Positions 18,005-27,069 of a DNA stretch of 64,000 bases are shown here, in pieces. The stretch is from Vulcanococcus sp. Clear-D1. GTDB taxonomy: Bacteria; Cyanobacteriota; Cyanobacteriia; PCC-6307; Cyanobiaceae. The stretch is taken from NCBI RefSeq assembly GCF_014654725.1, contig NZ_JACVZV010000030.1:163923-227922 (forward strand), in the 5' to 3' direction. Both the position numbers and the translations under genes were made by a program. The notes under the pieces are model-generated. The model was not told where the DNA came from. It did not search any database and was given only the letters and a program-made list of their open reading frames with translations. The number at the start of each line of letters is the position of its first letter. The stretch's first letter is position 1.

Positions 18005-18664
18005 CTAAAGCACGATCTGAGTAACAAGTTCTTGGCTCATGTGCTGCTCGAGAGAGCCAGCGTTGTGCTTGAAGACCTGCTCAAGACGCAAACCCAAAAG
18101 CCCTGTTCCCACCTGCAGGCAAGCCGAAAAACCAAGCGCTGACGACCCGGCCAAATCAATTGGCTCGTTGCTCATCAACCCCACCATGGGTGAGCACGCC
18201 TGCCATTGAGTGGGCTTCACAGCCAACCCATCAATCACGACTCGATTGATGGGCTGTGTGCCACCCGTCATCAGCCCATCCAAGCCAAACGCAGGCCCAC
18301 AACGCATCAACACGCGACCTCGCCAGATGCTGCTCGGCGCGGCACCCACTGAATAGGTGATCGCTCCGGCGGCTGTACTCAGATGCAACACGGCTGTGCG
18401 CCCCGCCAGGCTGCAGCCGTGCTGCTCCAGCTCCGGCGTTGTGCTCACAGCGTGGGCCTGGGCCAGATCGTGTTTCACCAGCTCCAGGGTTCGTCGCTGA
18501 GCGGCACGCTCCCTCAACAACCTTGAGAAACGCGCTCCGTTCTGCCCATCAGCCATCAGACCCTGCAGCATCACGCCACTGAGCGCCATACCCAGGCTGA
18601 GCGAGAGCATCAGTTCCACCAATGAAAAGCCGCCCATAGCCCTACAGCGCAGGGTCGGGATCAC
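18005..18664 (-). CDS. PilW-like minor pilin (second operon)
   Basis: 219 residues with leader MIPTLRCRAMGG and prepilin signal G|FSLVELMLSLSLGMALSGVM. The region after the helix (RLLRERAAQRRTLELVKHDLAQAH) matches PilW-type minor pilins, which bear long N-terminal helices and a Cys-stabilised head. It is the last gene of a minus-strand operon, and its start overlaps the FimT-like gene by 23 bases. It is the functional counterpart of the RTX-bearing gene on the plus strand but has no repeats. Confidence 0.82.
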   Translation of the reverse strand: MIPTLRCRAMGGFSLVELMLSLSLGMALSGVMLQGLMADGQNGARFSRLLRERAAQRRTLELVKHDLAQAHAVSTTPELEQHGCSLAGRTAVLHLSTAAGAITYSVGAAPSSIWRGRVLMRCGPAFGLDGLMTGGTQPINRVVIDGLAVKPTQWQACSPMVGLMSNEPIDLAGSSALGFSACLQVGTGLLGLRLEQVFKHNAGSLEQHMSQELVTQIVL

Positions 18665-19145
18665 AGCGACCGCTCTGGTAACGGCCCAGCCGGGTAATCC
18701 CGAGCGGCAAGGCCATCACCAGACAGCGTTGCAGCGTTGTGCCGGAGCTCGTGAGCACTGCGGTGCCTCCATCAAGCACCAGACCATTGCTGCTGAAGCG
18801 GAGTACAGCCGGGAAGTTGTGCACCAACTGCATCTCCCCAGCAGCAATGGGCTCCTGCAGGGTGTCGAGCGTTTGGAGGCACGGGGGAAGGCTGCTCTGA
18901 GCCGGCGGGGTCCATCCCTCAGGCTGGAGACTCAGACCACAGGGTTGCCCCAGCTTCTGAGCCTCGGCCCGGCCGCGCTGGATGCCCTGATCCAGCCTGC
19001 GCGTGGCGGCTTCCAGCCGCTGACGAGCCAGGGTTTCGCGACTGCCGCTCCAGCCCAACACAGCCAGCAGGCCAACAATGGCGATCCCCACCAGGAGCTC
19101 AGCCAACGAGAACCCGTCGGGTTGCTGACGATTCACGCGCACCAT
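18642..19145 (-). CDS. FimT/GspH-like minor pilin (second operon)
   Basis: 167 residues with leader MVRVNRQQPDG and signal G|FSLAELLVGIAIVGLLAV. The helix continues to RLEAATRRLDQGIQRGRAEAQK, the GspH/FimT pattern, and a beta-rich head with Cys. The ATG overlaps the upstream TGA by one base (TGATG), so translation is probably coupled; a GTG three bases earlier is an alternative. It belongs to the four-gene minor-pilin set 20013-18005. Confidence 0.83.
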   Translation of the reverse strand: MVRVNRQQPDGFSLAELLVGIAIVGLLAVLGWSGSRETLARQRLEAATRRLDQGIQRGRAEAQKLGQPCGLSLQPEGWTPPAQSSLPPCLQTLDTLQEPIAAGEMQLVHNFPAVLRFSSNGLVLDGGTAVLTSSGTTLQRCLVMALPLGITRLGRYQSGRCDPDPAL

Positions 19146-19567
19146 CACGGCAAGCCCTCCACCTGGCTGTCGGTGAGCGGCTCATCAACCGTGCAGGCGG
19201 TTCCCAGGCCAGCCGTGGTGACTAAACGCTCGCGCACCACAACTGACTCCCCGGCAAACCGCCAGCGAAGCCACAGCTCATCGGGCTCCTCACCCAGCAG
19301 CACCTCGCGCTGCAGCTGCGGTGGAGCCGGTACAGAAGCCGCCATCTCCCTCAGCTGCTCAGAGCTCACAGCACACGAGTCGGCTGACTCCACTGCTCGG
19401 CGCCAATAGGCTTGCAACTGCAAGCGGTCGAGCTCGATCCTCGCGATCCGCTGTTGGCGGAGCTCACCTTGCTGCGCGCTGCTGGCCGCCTGGGCAAACA
19501 GCTGCAGGGAGCCGCCGGAGGCAGCGGTGAACACTGCCGCGGCCACCATCACTTCCACCAACTGCAT
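19145..19567 (-). CDS. PilV-like minor pilin lacking a normal leader
   Basis: 140 residues if translated from the ATG at 19567, which overlaps the preceding stop (TGATG) and has AAGGAG upstream at suitable spacing. The protein then begins MQLVEVMVAAAVFTAASGG. This is the body of a prepilin helix with Glu5, but without a leader or the Gly at the cleavage position. In-frame sequence further upstream (GGREGAGL) offers only a CTG as start. The rest (RIARIELDRLQLQAYWRR and a Cys pair) fits PilV-like minor pilins. Either the leader is supplied by a non-ATG start, or the N-terminal Met takes the place of the leader. Confidence 0.65.
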   Translation of the reverse strand: MQLVEVMVAAAVFTAASGGSLQLFAQAASSAQQGELRQQRIARIELDRLQLQAYWRRAVESADSCAVSSEQLREMAASVPAPPQLQREVLLGEEPDELWLRWRFAGESVVVRERLVTTAGLGTACTVDEPLTDSQVEGLP

Positions 19568-20013
19568 CAGCCCAGCTCCTTCACGCCCGCCGTGCCCAGC
19601 CAGTAGCGGCGCTTCAGGCCGCCGTCTGGAAGCTGGAGCTGCAAAGCACCACCACCGGGCTGCGGCATCCAACCCGCCAGCTGGAGCGGCTGCCCATCGA
19701 TCCAAATCCGCTGGAGGGCGTCTGGATCCAACCCGGATGGGCAGGGTTCGCGCAGCGCCTGCAAGCGCCACTCCGCCAGAGGCACCGCTTTGAGGCAGGC
19801 AAGGCGCCCCTGGAAGTCAGCCGCTAAGCGCTGCGCCCCTGAGGCCAAGCGATCTTCCGCCTGAAGGCGCATGCGTTCAGCCGCCTGCACCTGCCGGGTG
19901 TGTAGCACCAACGACTGCAGCGACAGGCTGCTCAGCAGCAGCACCAGAGCCCCAGTGATCGAAAGGGGCAACACAAATCCAGCCTCCCCGGCCGGGTGAA
20001 CACGCTGAACCAT
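19567..20013 (-). CDS. PilX-like pilus-associated protein (second operon)
   Basis: 148 residues from ATG 20013: MVQRVHPAGEAG then FVLPLSITGALVLLLSSLSLQSL, a hydrophobic helix with Gly before it but no Glu5, as in PilX/GspK-type proteins. It is followed by HTRQVQAAERMRLQAEDRLASGAQRL and a small head with a Cys pair. It is first in the minus-strand minor-pilin operon and is coupled by a one-base overlap to the PilV-like gene. It is much shorter than its plus-strand counterpart (507 residues). Confidence 0.72.
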   Translation of the reverse strand: MVQRVHPAGEAGFVLPLSITGALVLLLSSLSLQSLVLHTRQVQAAERMRLQAEDRLASGAQRLAADFQGRLACLKAVPLAEWRLQALREPCPSGLDPDALQRIWIDGQPLQLAGWMPQPGGGALQLQLPDGGLKRRYWLGTAGVKELG

Positions 20014-20086
20014 GGAGCATTCCGGCAAACCATGGGCTGAGCATTCCCCCTACAGCTACAAAGGAGCCATCGGCAGCACTGCTGCG

Positions 20087-20827
20087 ATGGCCGAAGGGCT
20101 TGACCGCGACATCGAACTGCTGGAGATCCACGAAGTCTCCGCCTGGCGCCAGCAGCTCGGAGCGGCCGCCGCAGGCCTCTTCACAGCGGGGCCGATGGGG
20201 TTGATCGCCTCCCTGATCGCCTTTCGCAAGCTGGAAGGCAACTGGCTGCCCTGGGCCCTAATCGGCGTGCTGGCGGCCCCGCCCCTGGCCTACGGCCAAT
20301 GGCGCGGTGTCGAAGCGCTGCAGCAGCTGCGGACAGGTGGGAATGAGCAAGCGGCCTTTGATCTGGCGGCAGCACAGCTGATCACGGAATCCGATCAGAT
20401 CGCCCGCAGCTGCGCCCTAGCCCAGCGCCAAGGCAGCAGCGACGGCCCCATCCGCAATCCGCTCGATGGGAGCGATCTGTTCTGTGATCCCAGCTACCCC
20501 ACCACAGTGGTGATCACAAGCCGAAGCTTTGCACCGTTGCAGCAGCCCCGCAGCTGCGGCGGCAGCACCCTGGCGCCGGGAACCAGTGCGGCGCAATGGT
20601 TGGTGTCACCAGCGGGAACACTGGTCTGCCAGGCGATTGCCAGCTCCGGCTTCTGGTGGTGGGAGCAGGCCGTGATCGATCGCCAAGCGCTCTATCGCCG
20701 CTGCACCGAGAACCTGCGCCAGGAGGCCCGCACTGGTTTCAGCCGCACGGCCCATCAGCTCGGCCTGCGCGACTACTGCGCCGAAGAGCGGGCTCTGCTG
20801 GCCCGCGATCGCATCAGGGCGAAGTAG
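20087..20827 (+). CDS. Hypothetical membrane protein next to the pilin operon
   Basis: 246 residues from ATG 20087. Two adjacent hydrophobic segments lie at about residues 20-65 (LGAAAAGLFTAGPMGLIASLIA and LPWALIGVLAAPPLAYG). A larger soluble part follows, with paired Cys (RSCALAQ, LFCDPS, RSCGGS, LVCQA, RRCTEN, DYCAEE) suggesting an exported, disulfide-bonded domain. It diverges from the minor-pilin operon, and its last 14 bases overlap the convergent DUF1400 gene. I do not recognise a family. The Cys richness and position suggest, but do not prove, a link to the cell surface. Confidence 0.6.
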   Translation: MAEGLDRDIELLEIHEVSAWRQQLGAAAAGLFTAGPMGLIASLIAFRKLEGNWLPWALIGVLAAPPLAYGQWRGVEALQQLRTGGNEQAAFDLAAAQLITESDQIARSCALAQRQGSSDGPIRNPLDGSDLFCDPSYPTTVVITSRSFAPLQQPRSCGGSTLAPGTSAAQWLVSPAGTLVCQAIASSGFWWWEQAVIDRQALYRRCTENLRQEARTGFSRTAHQLGLRDYCAEERALLARDRIRAK

Positions 20828-21533
20828 CAGCTACGGGAGCAGGGTTCATCGCAGCAGCCTGCAAACAAGCCGGCAAAAACGCCCACCAACTCAGTGTTGA
20901 GGTGCACTGCGCCGGGTTTTCACAAGGCAGGCTGGAGCAGCGCTGCGTGGGAGGGCCGCCGAGCTCCACCACAAAAGTGGTGGGCAGCTCCCGCAGGATG
21001 CCCATCGCCGAGATCGTGCCGCCCTTGGCGTTGCGCAGGATCGCGGCCCGCAAGCCTTCCACCCGCAGGTCGCGGCCAGGGGCCAACAACGGCCTGAAGG
21101 CCTGGGTTTGCTGCTGCAGGAAAGCGACGCCGGCCGGCGAGTAGAGGAAATTGGAGAGAGGCACCAGCCCCACGGCATAAGGCTTGGCTAGAGCGGCCCG
21201 GAGCTGATCATCAGGCCAGCCGGAATTGGCCGCCAGCTGGAGCAGGCGCCGGTCGGTGAACGTGCCATCGGCCACGAACTGCTGCAGGGCGGCGTAGGGA
21301 ATGGTCCAGAGCTCGGCGCCGCTGGCGAGCCGCAGGGTCTGGGTGGCGCCGGGAGGCTCCAGGGGCGCTGGCGGAACGATCACCGGACCAGCGGGAGCAG
21401 GCTGACCCGGAGTGACCGCTGGGGCTGTGGGCGAGCCGGCAGCTGGTGACAGCTCAGCGGCAGATGCGGCGTGGAGACCCATGCACAGGCCAGCGCCGAG
21501 CAGAGCGGCGGCAGCCTTCGAAACGCGGATCAC
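20814..21533 (-). CDS. Exported DUF1400-domain protein
   Basis: 239 residues from a GTG at 21533 that overlaps the lepA stop (GTGA). A signal peptide ([25 protein letters not shown]) and Pro/Ala-rich linker lead to a domain of about 110 residues ([22 protein letters not shown]...[20 protein letters not shown]...[13 protein letters not shown]). This resembles the DUF1400 module that precedes alpha/beta hydrolase domains in cyanobacteria. Here no hydrolase domain follows; instead a short tail with Cys residues ends the protein, so it is a stand-alone DUF1400. Function unknown; probably periplasmic. Confidence 0.65.
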   Translation of the reverse strand: MIRVSKAAAALLGAGLCMGLHAASAAELSPAAGSPTAPAVTPGQPAPAGPVIVPPAPLEPPGATQTLRLASGAELWTIPYAALQQFVADGTFTDRRLLQLAANSGWPDDQLRAALAKPYAVGLVPLSNFLYSPAGVAFLQQQTQAFRPLLAPGRDLRVEGLRAAILRNAKGGTISAMGILRELPTTFVVELGGPPTQRCSSLPCENPAQCTSTLSWWAFLPACLQAAAMNPAPVAATSP

Positions 21534-23338
21534 TGGTTGAGCTTGAGCACGGCCATGAAGGCCTCCTGGGGCACATCCACCTTGCCCATAGCCTTCATGC
21601 GCTTCTTGCCCTTGGCCTGCTTCTGCAGCAGCTTTTTCTTGCGGGAGATATCGCCGCCGTAGCACTTGGCGAGCACGTCTTTACGCATGGCGCTGATGCT
21701 CTCGGAGGCGATCACGCGGCTGCCGATCGAGGCCTGAATCGGGATCTTGAACTGCTGGCGGGGGATCAATTCCTTGAGCTTCTCCACCAGCCCCTTGCCC
21801 ACGTTGTAGGCCTTATCGCGGTGCACGATCGTGGTGAGCGGATCGGCCTTTTCGCCGTTGATCAACACATCTAGGCGCACCAGATCGTTCTTGCGATAGC
21901 CGATCAGGGAATACTCCATCGAGGCATAGCCCTTGGTGCGGCTCTTCATCTGATCAAAGAAATCGGTCACCACCTCTGCCAGGGGCATCTCGTAGTGGAG
22001 GGTCACCCGGTCGGTGGTGATGTATTTCATGTCAATGAATTCACCACGCCGCTCCTGGCACAGCTCCATCAAGGTGCCGTTATAGGTGTTGGGGGTGTAG
22101 ATCTCGAGCTTCACGTAGGGCTCTTCGATTGATTCGCGCTTCTGCGGATCAGGAAGCGTGGCGGGATTATCCACCATCACGGTGGTTTCATCGAGCATGT
22201 TCACCTGATAGATCACCGACGGCGCGGTAACGATCAGATCCAGGTTGTATTCGCGCTCCAGGCGCTCCTGCACGATCTCCATGTGCAGCAGGCCAAGGAA
22301 ACCGCAGCGGAAACCAAAGCCCATGGCGCTGCTGGTTTCAGGCTCGTATTTGAGGGCCGCATCGCTGAGCTGCAGCTTGTCGAGCGCTTCGCGTAGATCG
22401 GGGTATTGATCCGCATCGGTGGGAAACAGGCCGCAGAACACCATCGGCTTGGCCTCGGTGTAGCCCGGCAGGGGCTCAGAGGCTGGGTTGTTCACCAGCG
22501 TGATCGTGTCGCCCACGCGGGCATCGGCCACGGCCTTGATCGACGCCGCCAGGTAGCCCACTTCGCCGGCCTGCAGACTGTCTACCTTGCGCTGATCGGG
22601 GGCCATCACGCCCACTTCATCGAGCTCATAGGTTTTCTTGCTGGCCATCAGCAGCACCTTGTCTTTGGTGCTGATCGAGCCAGAGATCACCCGGAAATAC
22701 ACAATCACGCCCCGGTAGGGGTCGTAATAGGAATCAAAAATCAGGGCCCGCAGCGGCTCGTTCACCCGATCGGGCGGCGGCGGCACGCGATCCACCACCG
22801 CCTGAAGGATGTCGGGCACGCCCAAGCCGCTCTTGGCGGAGCAGGGGATCGCTCCTGTGCAATCGAGGCCAATGATCGCTTCGATTTCTTCGCTGATGCG
22901 CTCTGGATCGGCGCCGGGAAGATCAATCTTGTTGAGAACCGGAATGACCTCGAGATTGTTCTCAATTGCCAGATACACGTTCGCCAGTGTTTGCGCTTCC
23001 ACGCCCTGGCTGGCATCCACCACGAGCAGTGCCCCCTCGCAGGCCTGCAGCGAGCGGCTCACCTCATAGGAGAAGTCAACGTGACCGGGGGTATCAATCA
23101 GGTTGAGGATGTAGGTCTCACCATCCGCCGCCTTGTATTCCATGCGCGCGGCCTGGAGCTTGATCGTGATGCCCCGCTCACGCTCAAGCTCCATATTGTC
23201 GAGAAACTGCTCCTGCATATCGCGGGCAGCCACCGTGCCGGTTTCCTGCAGCAAGCGATCGGCCAGGGTCGACTTGCCGTGGTCAATGTGAGCAATGATG
23301 CAGAAATTGCGGATCCGTGAGGCGGGAACGTCGGTCAT
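21530..23338 (-). CDS. lepA: Elongation factor 4 (LepA), ribosome back-translocase GTPase
   Basis: 602 residues, the standard length, starting [25 protein letters not shown]1 is [10 protein letters not shown]3 is [12 protein letters not shown] and G4 is [12 protein letters not shown]. The C-terminal LepA-specific domain is present with [24 protein letters not shown], the diagnostic tail motif. It remodels stalled or mistranslocated ribosomes. The ATG at 23338 is chosen because the 28 codons upstream have no family similarity. The stop is coupled to the DUF1400 gene. Confidence 0.97.
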   Translation of the reverse strand: MTDVPASRIRNFCIIAHIDHGKSTLADRLLQETGTVAARDMQEQFLDNMELERERGITIKLQAARMEYKAADGETYILNLIDTPGHVDFSYEVSRSLQACEGALLVVDASQGVEAQTLANVYLAIENNLEVIPVLNKIDLPGADPERISEEIEAIIGLDCTGAIPCSAKSGLGVPDILQAVVDRVPPPPDRVNEPLRALIFDSYYDPYRGVIVYFRVISGSISTKDKVLLMASKKTYELDEVGVMAPDQRKVDSLQAGEVGYLAASIKAVADARVGDTITLVNNPASEPLPGYTEAKPMVFCGLFPTDADQYPDLREALDKLQLSDAALKYEPETSSAMGFGFRCGFLGLLHMEIVQERLEREYNLDLIVTAPSVIYQVNMLDETTVMVDNPATLPDPQKRESIEEPYVKLEIYTPNTYNGTLMELCQERRGEFIDMKYITTDRVTLHYEMPLAEVVTDFFDQMKSRTKGYASMEYSLIGYRKNDLVRLDVLINGEKADPLTTIVHRDKAYNVGKGLVEKLKELIPRQQFKIPIQASIGSRVIASESISAMRKDVLAKCYGGDISRKKKLLQKQAKGKKRMKAMGKVDVPQEAFMAVLKLNQ

Positions 23339-23421
23339 TCGCTGATGGGCTCTCGGGTACGTCCCGGCTCGGGGCGGTGGATCTCGGTGGGGTGATCCTA
23401 GGGAGAGGTGCCGATCCCCCA

Positions 23422-23760
23422 ATGCCCACCAATCCCGCCTGGCTGCTTCTACTCCTCGCCATCGCCTCGGAAGTGGTGGGCACCTCGTGCCTGAAGCTGT
23501 CTGCCGGCATGAGCCGGCCCCTGCCCACCCTGGTGGTGCTGGCGGCTTATGGCAGCGCGATGCTGCTGCTCTCCAAGGTGGTGCAAACGATCCCCCTGGG
23601 CGTCACCTACGCCCTCTGGAGCGGCATCGGGATCGTGGCGATCGTGCTGGTGGGCGTACTCGCCTACCGCCAGATCCCCAGCGTCGGCCAGTTGGTGGGA
23701 ATCGCCCTGATCACAGCAGGGGTGGCGGTTGTGAATCTCACGGGCCCCCTGCACGAGTGA
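23422..23760 (+). CDS. Small multidrug resistance (SMR) family efflux protein
   Basis: 112 residues with four membrane helices, the typical SMR size. The essential membrane Glu is E17 in [16 protein letters not shown]. The helix 3 pattern [20 protein letters not shown], with the conserved YALWxG motif, is characteristic of EmrE-type exporters. Such proteins exchange protons for quaternary ammonium compounds, guanidinium or similar cations. The start is 83 bases from the divergent lepA start. The subtype (EmrE, Gdx or SugE) is not resolved. Confidence 0.9.
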   Translation: MPTNPAWLLLLLAIASEVVGTSCLKLSAGMSRPLPTLVVLAAYGSAMLLLSKVVQTIPLGVTYALWSGIGIVAIVLVGVLAYRQIPSVGQLVGIALITAGVAVVNLTGPLHE

Positions 23761-23816
23761 GCCGGGCCAGGCCGCCAAGGGGGCTACCTAAGCTCGGCTC
23801 AACACCAGAGCACCCC

Positions 23817-24107
23817 ATGAGCACCGACACCGCCAACGCCACTTCAGAAGCCGCTGCTCCTGAAGCCAGCGATCCCCGCGCCCTCACCCTGGAGAACGTG
23901 GAGCGCACCCTCGATGAGCTGCGCCCGTATCTGATGGCCGACGGCGGCAACGTGGAAGTGGTGGAAATCGACGGCCCGATCGTGAAGGTGCGCCTGCAGG
24001 GCGCCTGCGGCTCCTGCCCCAGCAGCACCATGACCCTGAAGATGGGCATCGAGCGCAAGCTGCGTGAAGCCATCCCCGAAGTGAGCGAAGTGGTGCAGGT
24101 GCTCTGA
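23817..24107 (+). CDS. nfu: NfuA/NifU C-terminal domain iron-sulfur scaffold protein
   Basis: 96 residues. A short Ala/Thr-rich start is followed by the NifU-like domain [20 protein letters not shown]...[31 protein letters not shown]. The CxxC of GACGSCPSS binds an assembling Fe-S cluster. In cyanobacteria this protein delivers clusters, notably to photosystem I. It lies between the SMR gene and serS, all on the plus strand with short gaps. Confidence 0.93.
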   Translation: MSTDTANATSEAAAPEASDPRALTLENVERTLDELRPYLMADGGNVEVVEIDGPIVKVRLQGACGSCPSSTMTLKMGIERKLREAIPEVSEVVQVL

Positions 24108-24149
24108 GCACCGGCCCCTAGGCTCGGCCCACCAAATGAACGTGGGCCC

Positions 24150-25424
24150 GTGCTGGATCAGCGCCTGTTGCGCGACAACCCCGAGCTGATCACACAGCAG
24201 CTGGGGCGTCGTGGCATGTCGCTCGACCTCATGGGCCTGCAACTGATGGCGCGCCAGGAGCGCGACCTCGAAGAGCAGCGCAGCAACCTCCAAGCCGAAG
24301 GCAACCGCATCGGCAAGGAGGTGGGACTGAAGATCAAGGGCGGCGCTGCTCCCAACAGCCCTGAAGTGCAGGAGCTGCGCAACGAAGGCAACCGCATCAA
24401 GCATCAGGTGGCGGTGCTGGAAGAAGAAGAAAAAGCACTCGAGGCCAAGCTGCGCGAGCAGCTACTGACCCTGCCCAACCTCCCGTCGCCCGAGGCCCCC
24501 GATGGCCGCAGCGAAGACGACAACGTGGAGATCAAGCGCTGGGGCACCCCCCGCGCCAAGGAAGACTGGCTTGAAGAGCACTGGCAGATCGCCGAGCGCC
24601 TCGAGCTGTTTGAAGCCGAGCGCTCCGTGCGCATTGCCCAGAGCCGCTTCGTCACGCTGCTGGGCCAGGGCGCCCGGCTTGAGCGCGCCCTGATCAACTT
24701 CATGCTCGACCTGCACGGCGGCAAGGGCTACCGCGAGGTGCTGCCGCCGATCCTGGTGAACAGCGCCAGCCTCACCGGCTCAGGCCAGCTGCCCAAATTC
24801 GCCGAGGAGAGCTTCCGCTGCGCCGAAGACGACCTCTGGCTCACCCCCACCGCGGAGGTGCCCGTCACCTCCCTGCACCGCGATGAGGTGATCCCAGCCG
24901 AGCAGCTGCCGCTCAAATATGTGGCCTACACCCCCTGCTTCCGCCGCGAAGCCGGCAGCTACGGCCGCGATACCCGCGGTCTGATCCGCCTGCACCAGTT
25001 CAACAAGGTGGAGCTCTACTGGTTCTGCCACCCCGAACACTCCGCCGAGGCCCATCAGCAGATCACCGCTGACGCCGAAGCCGTGCTCGAGGCCCTCGAG
25101 CTGCCCTACCGCAAAATCGAGCTCTGCACGGGCGACATGGGCTTCTCCGCCTCACGCACCTACGACCTCGAGGTGTGGCTACCCGGCGCCGGCGCTTACC
25201 GCGAGATCTCGAGCTGCTCGGTGTGCGGCGACTTCCAGGCCCGCCGCTCCGCCATCCGCATGAAAGAGGGCAAGGGCACCCAGCTGGTGCACACCCTTAA
25301 CGGCAGTGGCCTGGCCGTGGGCCGCACCATGGCTGCCCTGCTGGAAAACGGCCAACAGGTGGATGGCTCGGTGAAGCTCCCGGCCGCCCTGGTGCCCTAC
25401 TTCGGCTCTGAGCGCATCGGCTGA
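24150..25424 (+). CDS. serS: Serine--tRNA ligase
   Basis: 424 residues from a GTG start ([22 protein letters not shown]). The N-terminal coiled-coil arm (about 30-110) is rich in Glu/Lys/Gln. The class II catalytic core contains motif 2 [22 protein letters not shown] and motif 3 [19 protein letters not shown]. It charges tRNA-Ser and supplies Ser-tRNA for selenocysteine synthesis where present. Length and motifs are standard. It converges with mqo across a 140-base gap containing a perfect palindrome. Confidence 0.97.
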   Translation: MLDQRLLRDNPELITQQLGRRGMSLDLMGLQLMARQERDLEEQRSNLQAEGNRIGKEVGLKIKGGAAPNSPEVQELRNEGNRIKHQVAVLEEEEKALEAKLREQLLTLPNLPSPEAPDGRSEDDNVEIKRWGTPRAKEDWLEEHWQIAERLELFEAERSVRIAQSRFVTLLGQGARLERALINFMLDLHGGKGYREVLPPILVNSASLTGSGQLPKFAEESFRCAEDDLWLTPTAEVPVTSLHRDEVIPAEQLPLKYVAYTPCFRREAGSYGRDTRGLIRLHQFNKVELYWFCHPEHSAEAHQQITADAEAVLEALELPYRKIELCTGDMGFSASRTYDLEVWLPGAGAYREISSCSVCGDFQARRSAIRMKEGKGTQLVHTLNGSGLAVGRTMAALLENGQQVDGSVKLPAALVPYFGSERIG

Positions 25425-25483
25425 AGCCTGCGCTGCGGCGCTCCGGGGCCTGGGCCATCGTGCGTGGGGAGCTCTCCGCGGTC

Positions 25484-25501
25484 GGATATCCATGGATATC
25501 C
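25484..25501. repeat. Perfect 18-bp palindrome between serS and mqo
   Basis: GGATATCCATGGATATCC is identical to its reverse complement over 18 bases, and is AT-richer than the surrounding sequence. It lies in the short intergenic region between two convergent genes, so it could be a protein-binding site or part of a bidirectional 3'-end structure. It is not followed by a T-run and lacks a loop, so it is a poor intrinsic terminator. Confidence 0.8.
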
Positions 25502-25564
25502 AGGGGCAGACAGTGGCCCAACAGATGCCACACCCCAGCCAGCCCCGGCGGATCCCGCGACGCC

Positions 25565-27022
25565 TCAGCTGCCCGTCAGCTGCAGGGCGGCGTCCGCACG
25601 CTTGCGAAGGCCGCGCAGGCGCTCGGGATCGGCGCCGAGGTCTTCACCCCAGCTGGGGATCAGGCCGCGCAGCTTGTCTTGCCAGGCAGCGCTGTTGAAG
25701 CGCTCGGGCCAACAGCGTTGCAGCACCTCCACCATCGTTGTCACAGACGTGGAGGCTCCCGGTGAAGCCCCCAGCAGGGCTGACAAGGAGCCATCGGCGC
25801 TGCTCACCACCTCGGTGCCCATCTGCAGGGTGCCGCGGCCATCGATCTGCTTGATGATCTGCACCCGCTGGCCGGCCACCGCCAGCTCCCAGTCGTCGCC
25901 GCGGGCCCGGGGGAGGAACTGGCGCAGGCTCTCGAGCCGTTGCTCCTGGCTCTGCACCACCTGACCCACCAAATAGCGCACCAGATCAAAGTTCTGACTG
26001 CCCACCTGCAGGCTCGGCAGCAGGTTGAACGGCTTCACCGATCGGCCCAGATCCCAGAGGGAGCCTTGCTTCAGGAAGCGGGTGCTGAAACCTGCGTAGG
26101 GGCCAAACAACAGAGCGCGCTGGCCCTCGATCCAGCGGGTATCGAGGTGCGGCACCGACATCGGCGGTGCCCCTACAGCCGCCTTGCCGTAGACCTTGGC
26201 GTTGTGCCCGGCGATCACCTCCGGGTTGCGGCACACCAACCACTGACCGCTTACAGGGAAGGCGCCGTACTGCCGCGCTTCCGGGATGCCGGAGCGCTGC
26301 AGCAGCGGCAAGGCGCCACCACCAGCGCCAAGAAAGACAAACGGCGCCTCAAACACCTGCGACGCGCCACTGGGTGTACGCGCCTCCACCAACCAGCCGC
26401 GGCCGCCGCGCTCAAGGCCCACCACCTCATGCTGGAGCCGCACATCCATGCCCTCCAGCAAGGCTCCCGTGAGGGCGCCGAAATTCACATCCGTGCCGCG
26501 GGCCACGCGCGTGGCCGCCAACGGCTGATCGAGGCTGCGGCCCGCCATCACCAGCGGCATCCATTCGCGCAGCTGGGCGCTGTCGCCAGTCCATTGCATG
26601 CCGGCGAACTGGGGGGTGGCGTTCAACGCTTCCCAGCGGCGACGCAGGAAGGCCACGTTGTGCTCTCCCCACACCAGGCTGAGGTGAGGAACCCCGCGGA
26701 TGAACGCTGCGGGATCCTGCAACACGCCCTGCTCCACCAGGGCACTCCAAAACTGCAGGCTCAGCTCAAAGGCGCCATTGATGGCCAGTGCCTTGGCGAT
26801 CGGCACCGATCCATCGGCGGCCTGGAGGGTGTAGTTGAGCTCGCAATTGGCCGCATGGCCGGTGCCGGCGTTGTTCAGGGCCGCGCTGCTCTCCGCCGCC
26901 ACCCCTGGCAGCCGCTCGAGCACCACCACCTCGAGGGATAGATCGAGCTGACGCAGCAACCGCGCCAGGGTGGCGCCCATGATTCCGGCCCCCACCAGCA
27001 GGGCGTCGCAGCGGTGCGTCAT
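25565..27022 (-). CDS. mqo: Malate:quinone oxidoreductase
   Basis: 485 residues from ATG 27022 ([23 protein letters not shown]). The N-terminal FAD-binding GxGxxG motif, [32 protein letters not shown]-like region, and the C-terminal [12 protein letters not shown]-type segment ([18 protein letters not shown]) mark the Mqo family. It oxidises malate to oxaloacetate and passes electrons to membrane quinones, replacing NAD-malate dehydrogenase in many cyanobacteria. An earlier GTG or CTG frame adds 13 non-homologous residues. It diverges from rseP with a 47-base gap. Confidence 0.93.
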   Translation of the reverse strand: [485 protein letters not shown]

Positions 27023-27069
27023 CGGGCCTAGGCATCCCTCCACAATGGAGTCACTTTGCACCTGCGCGG

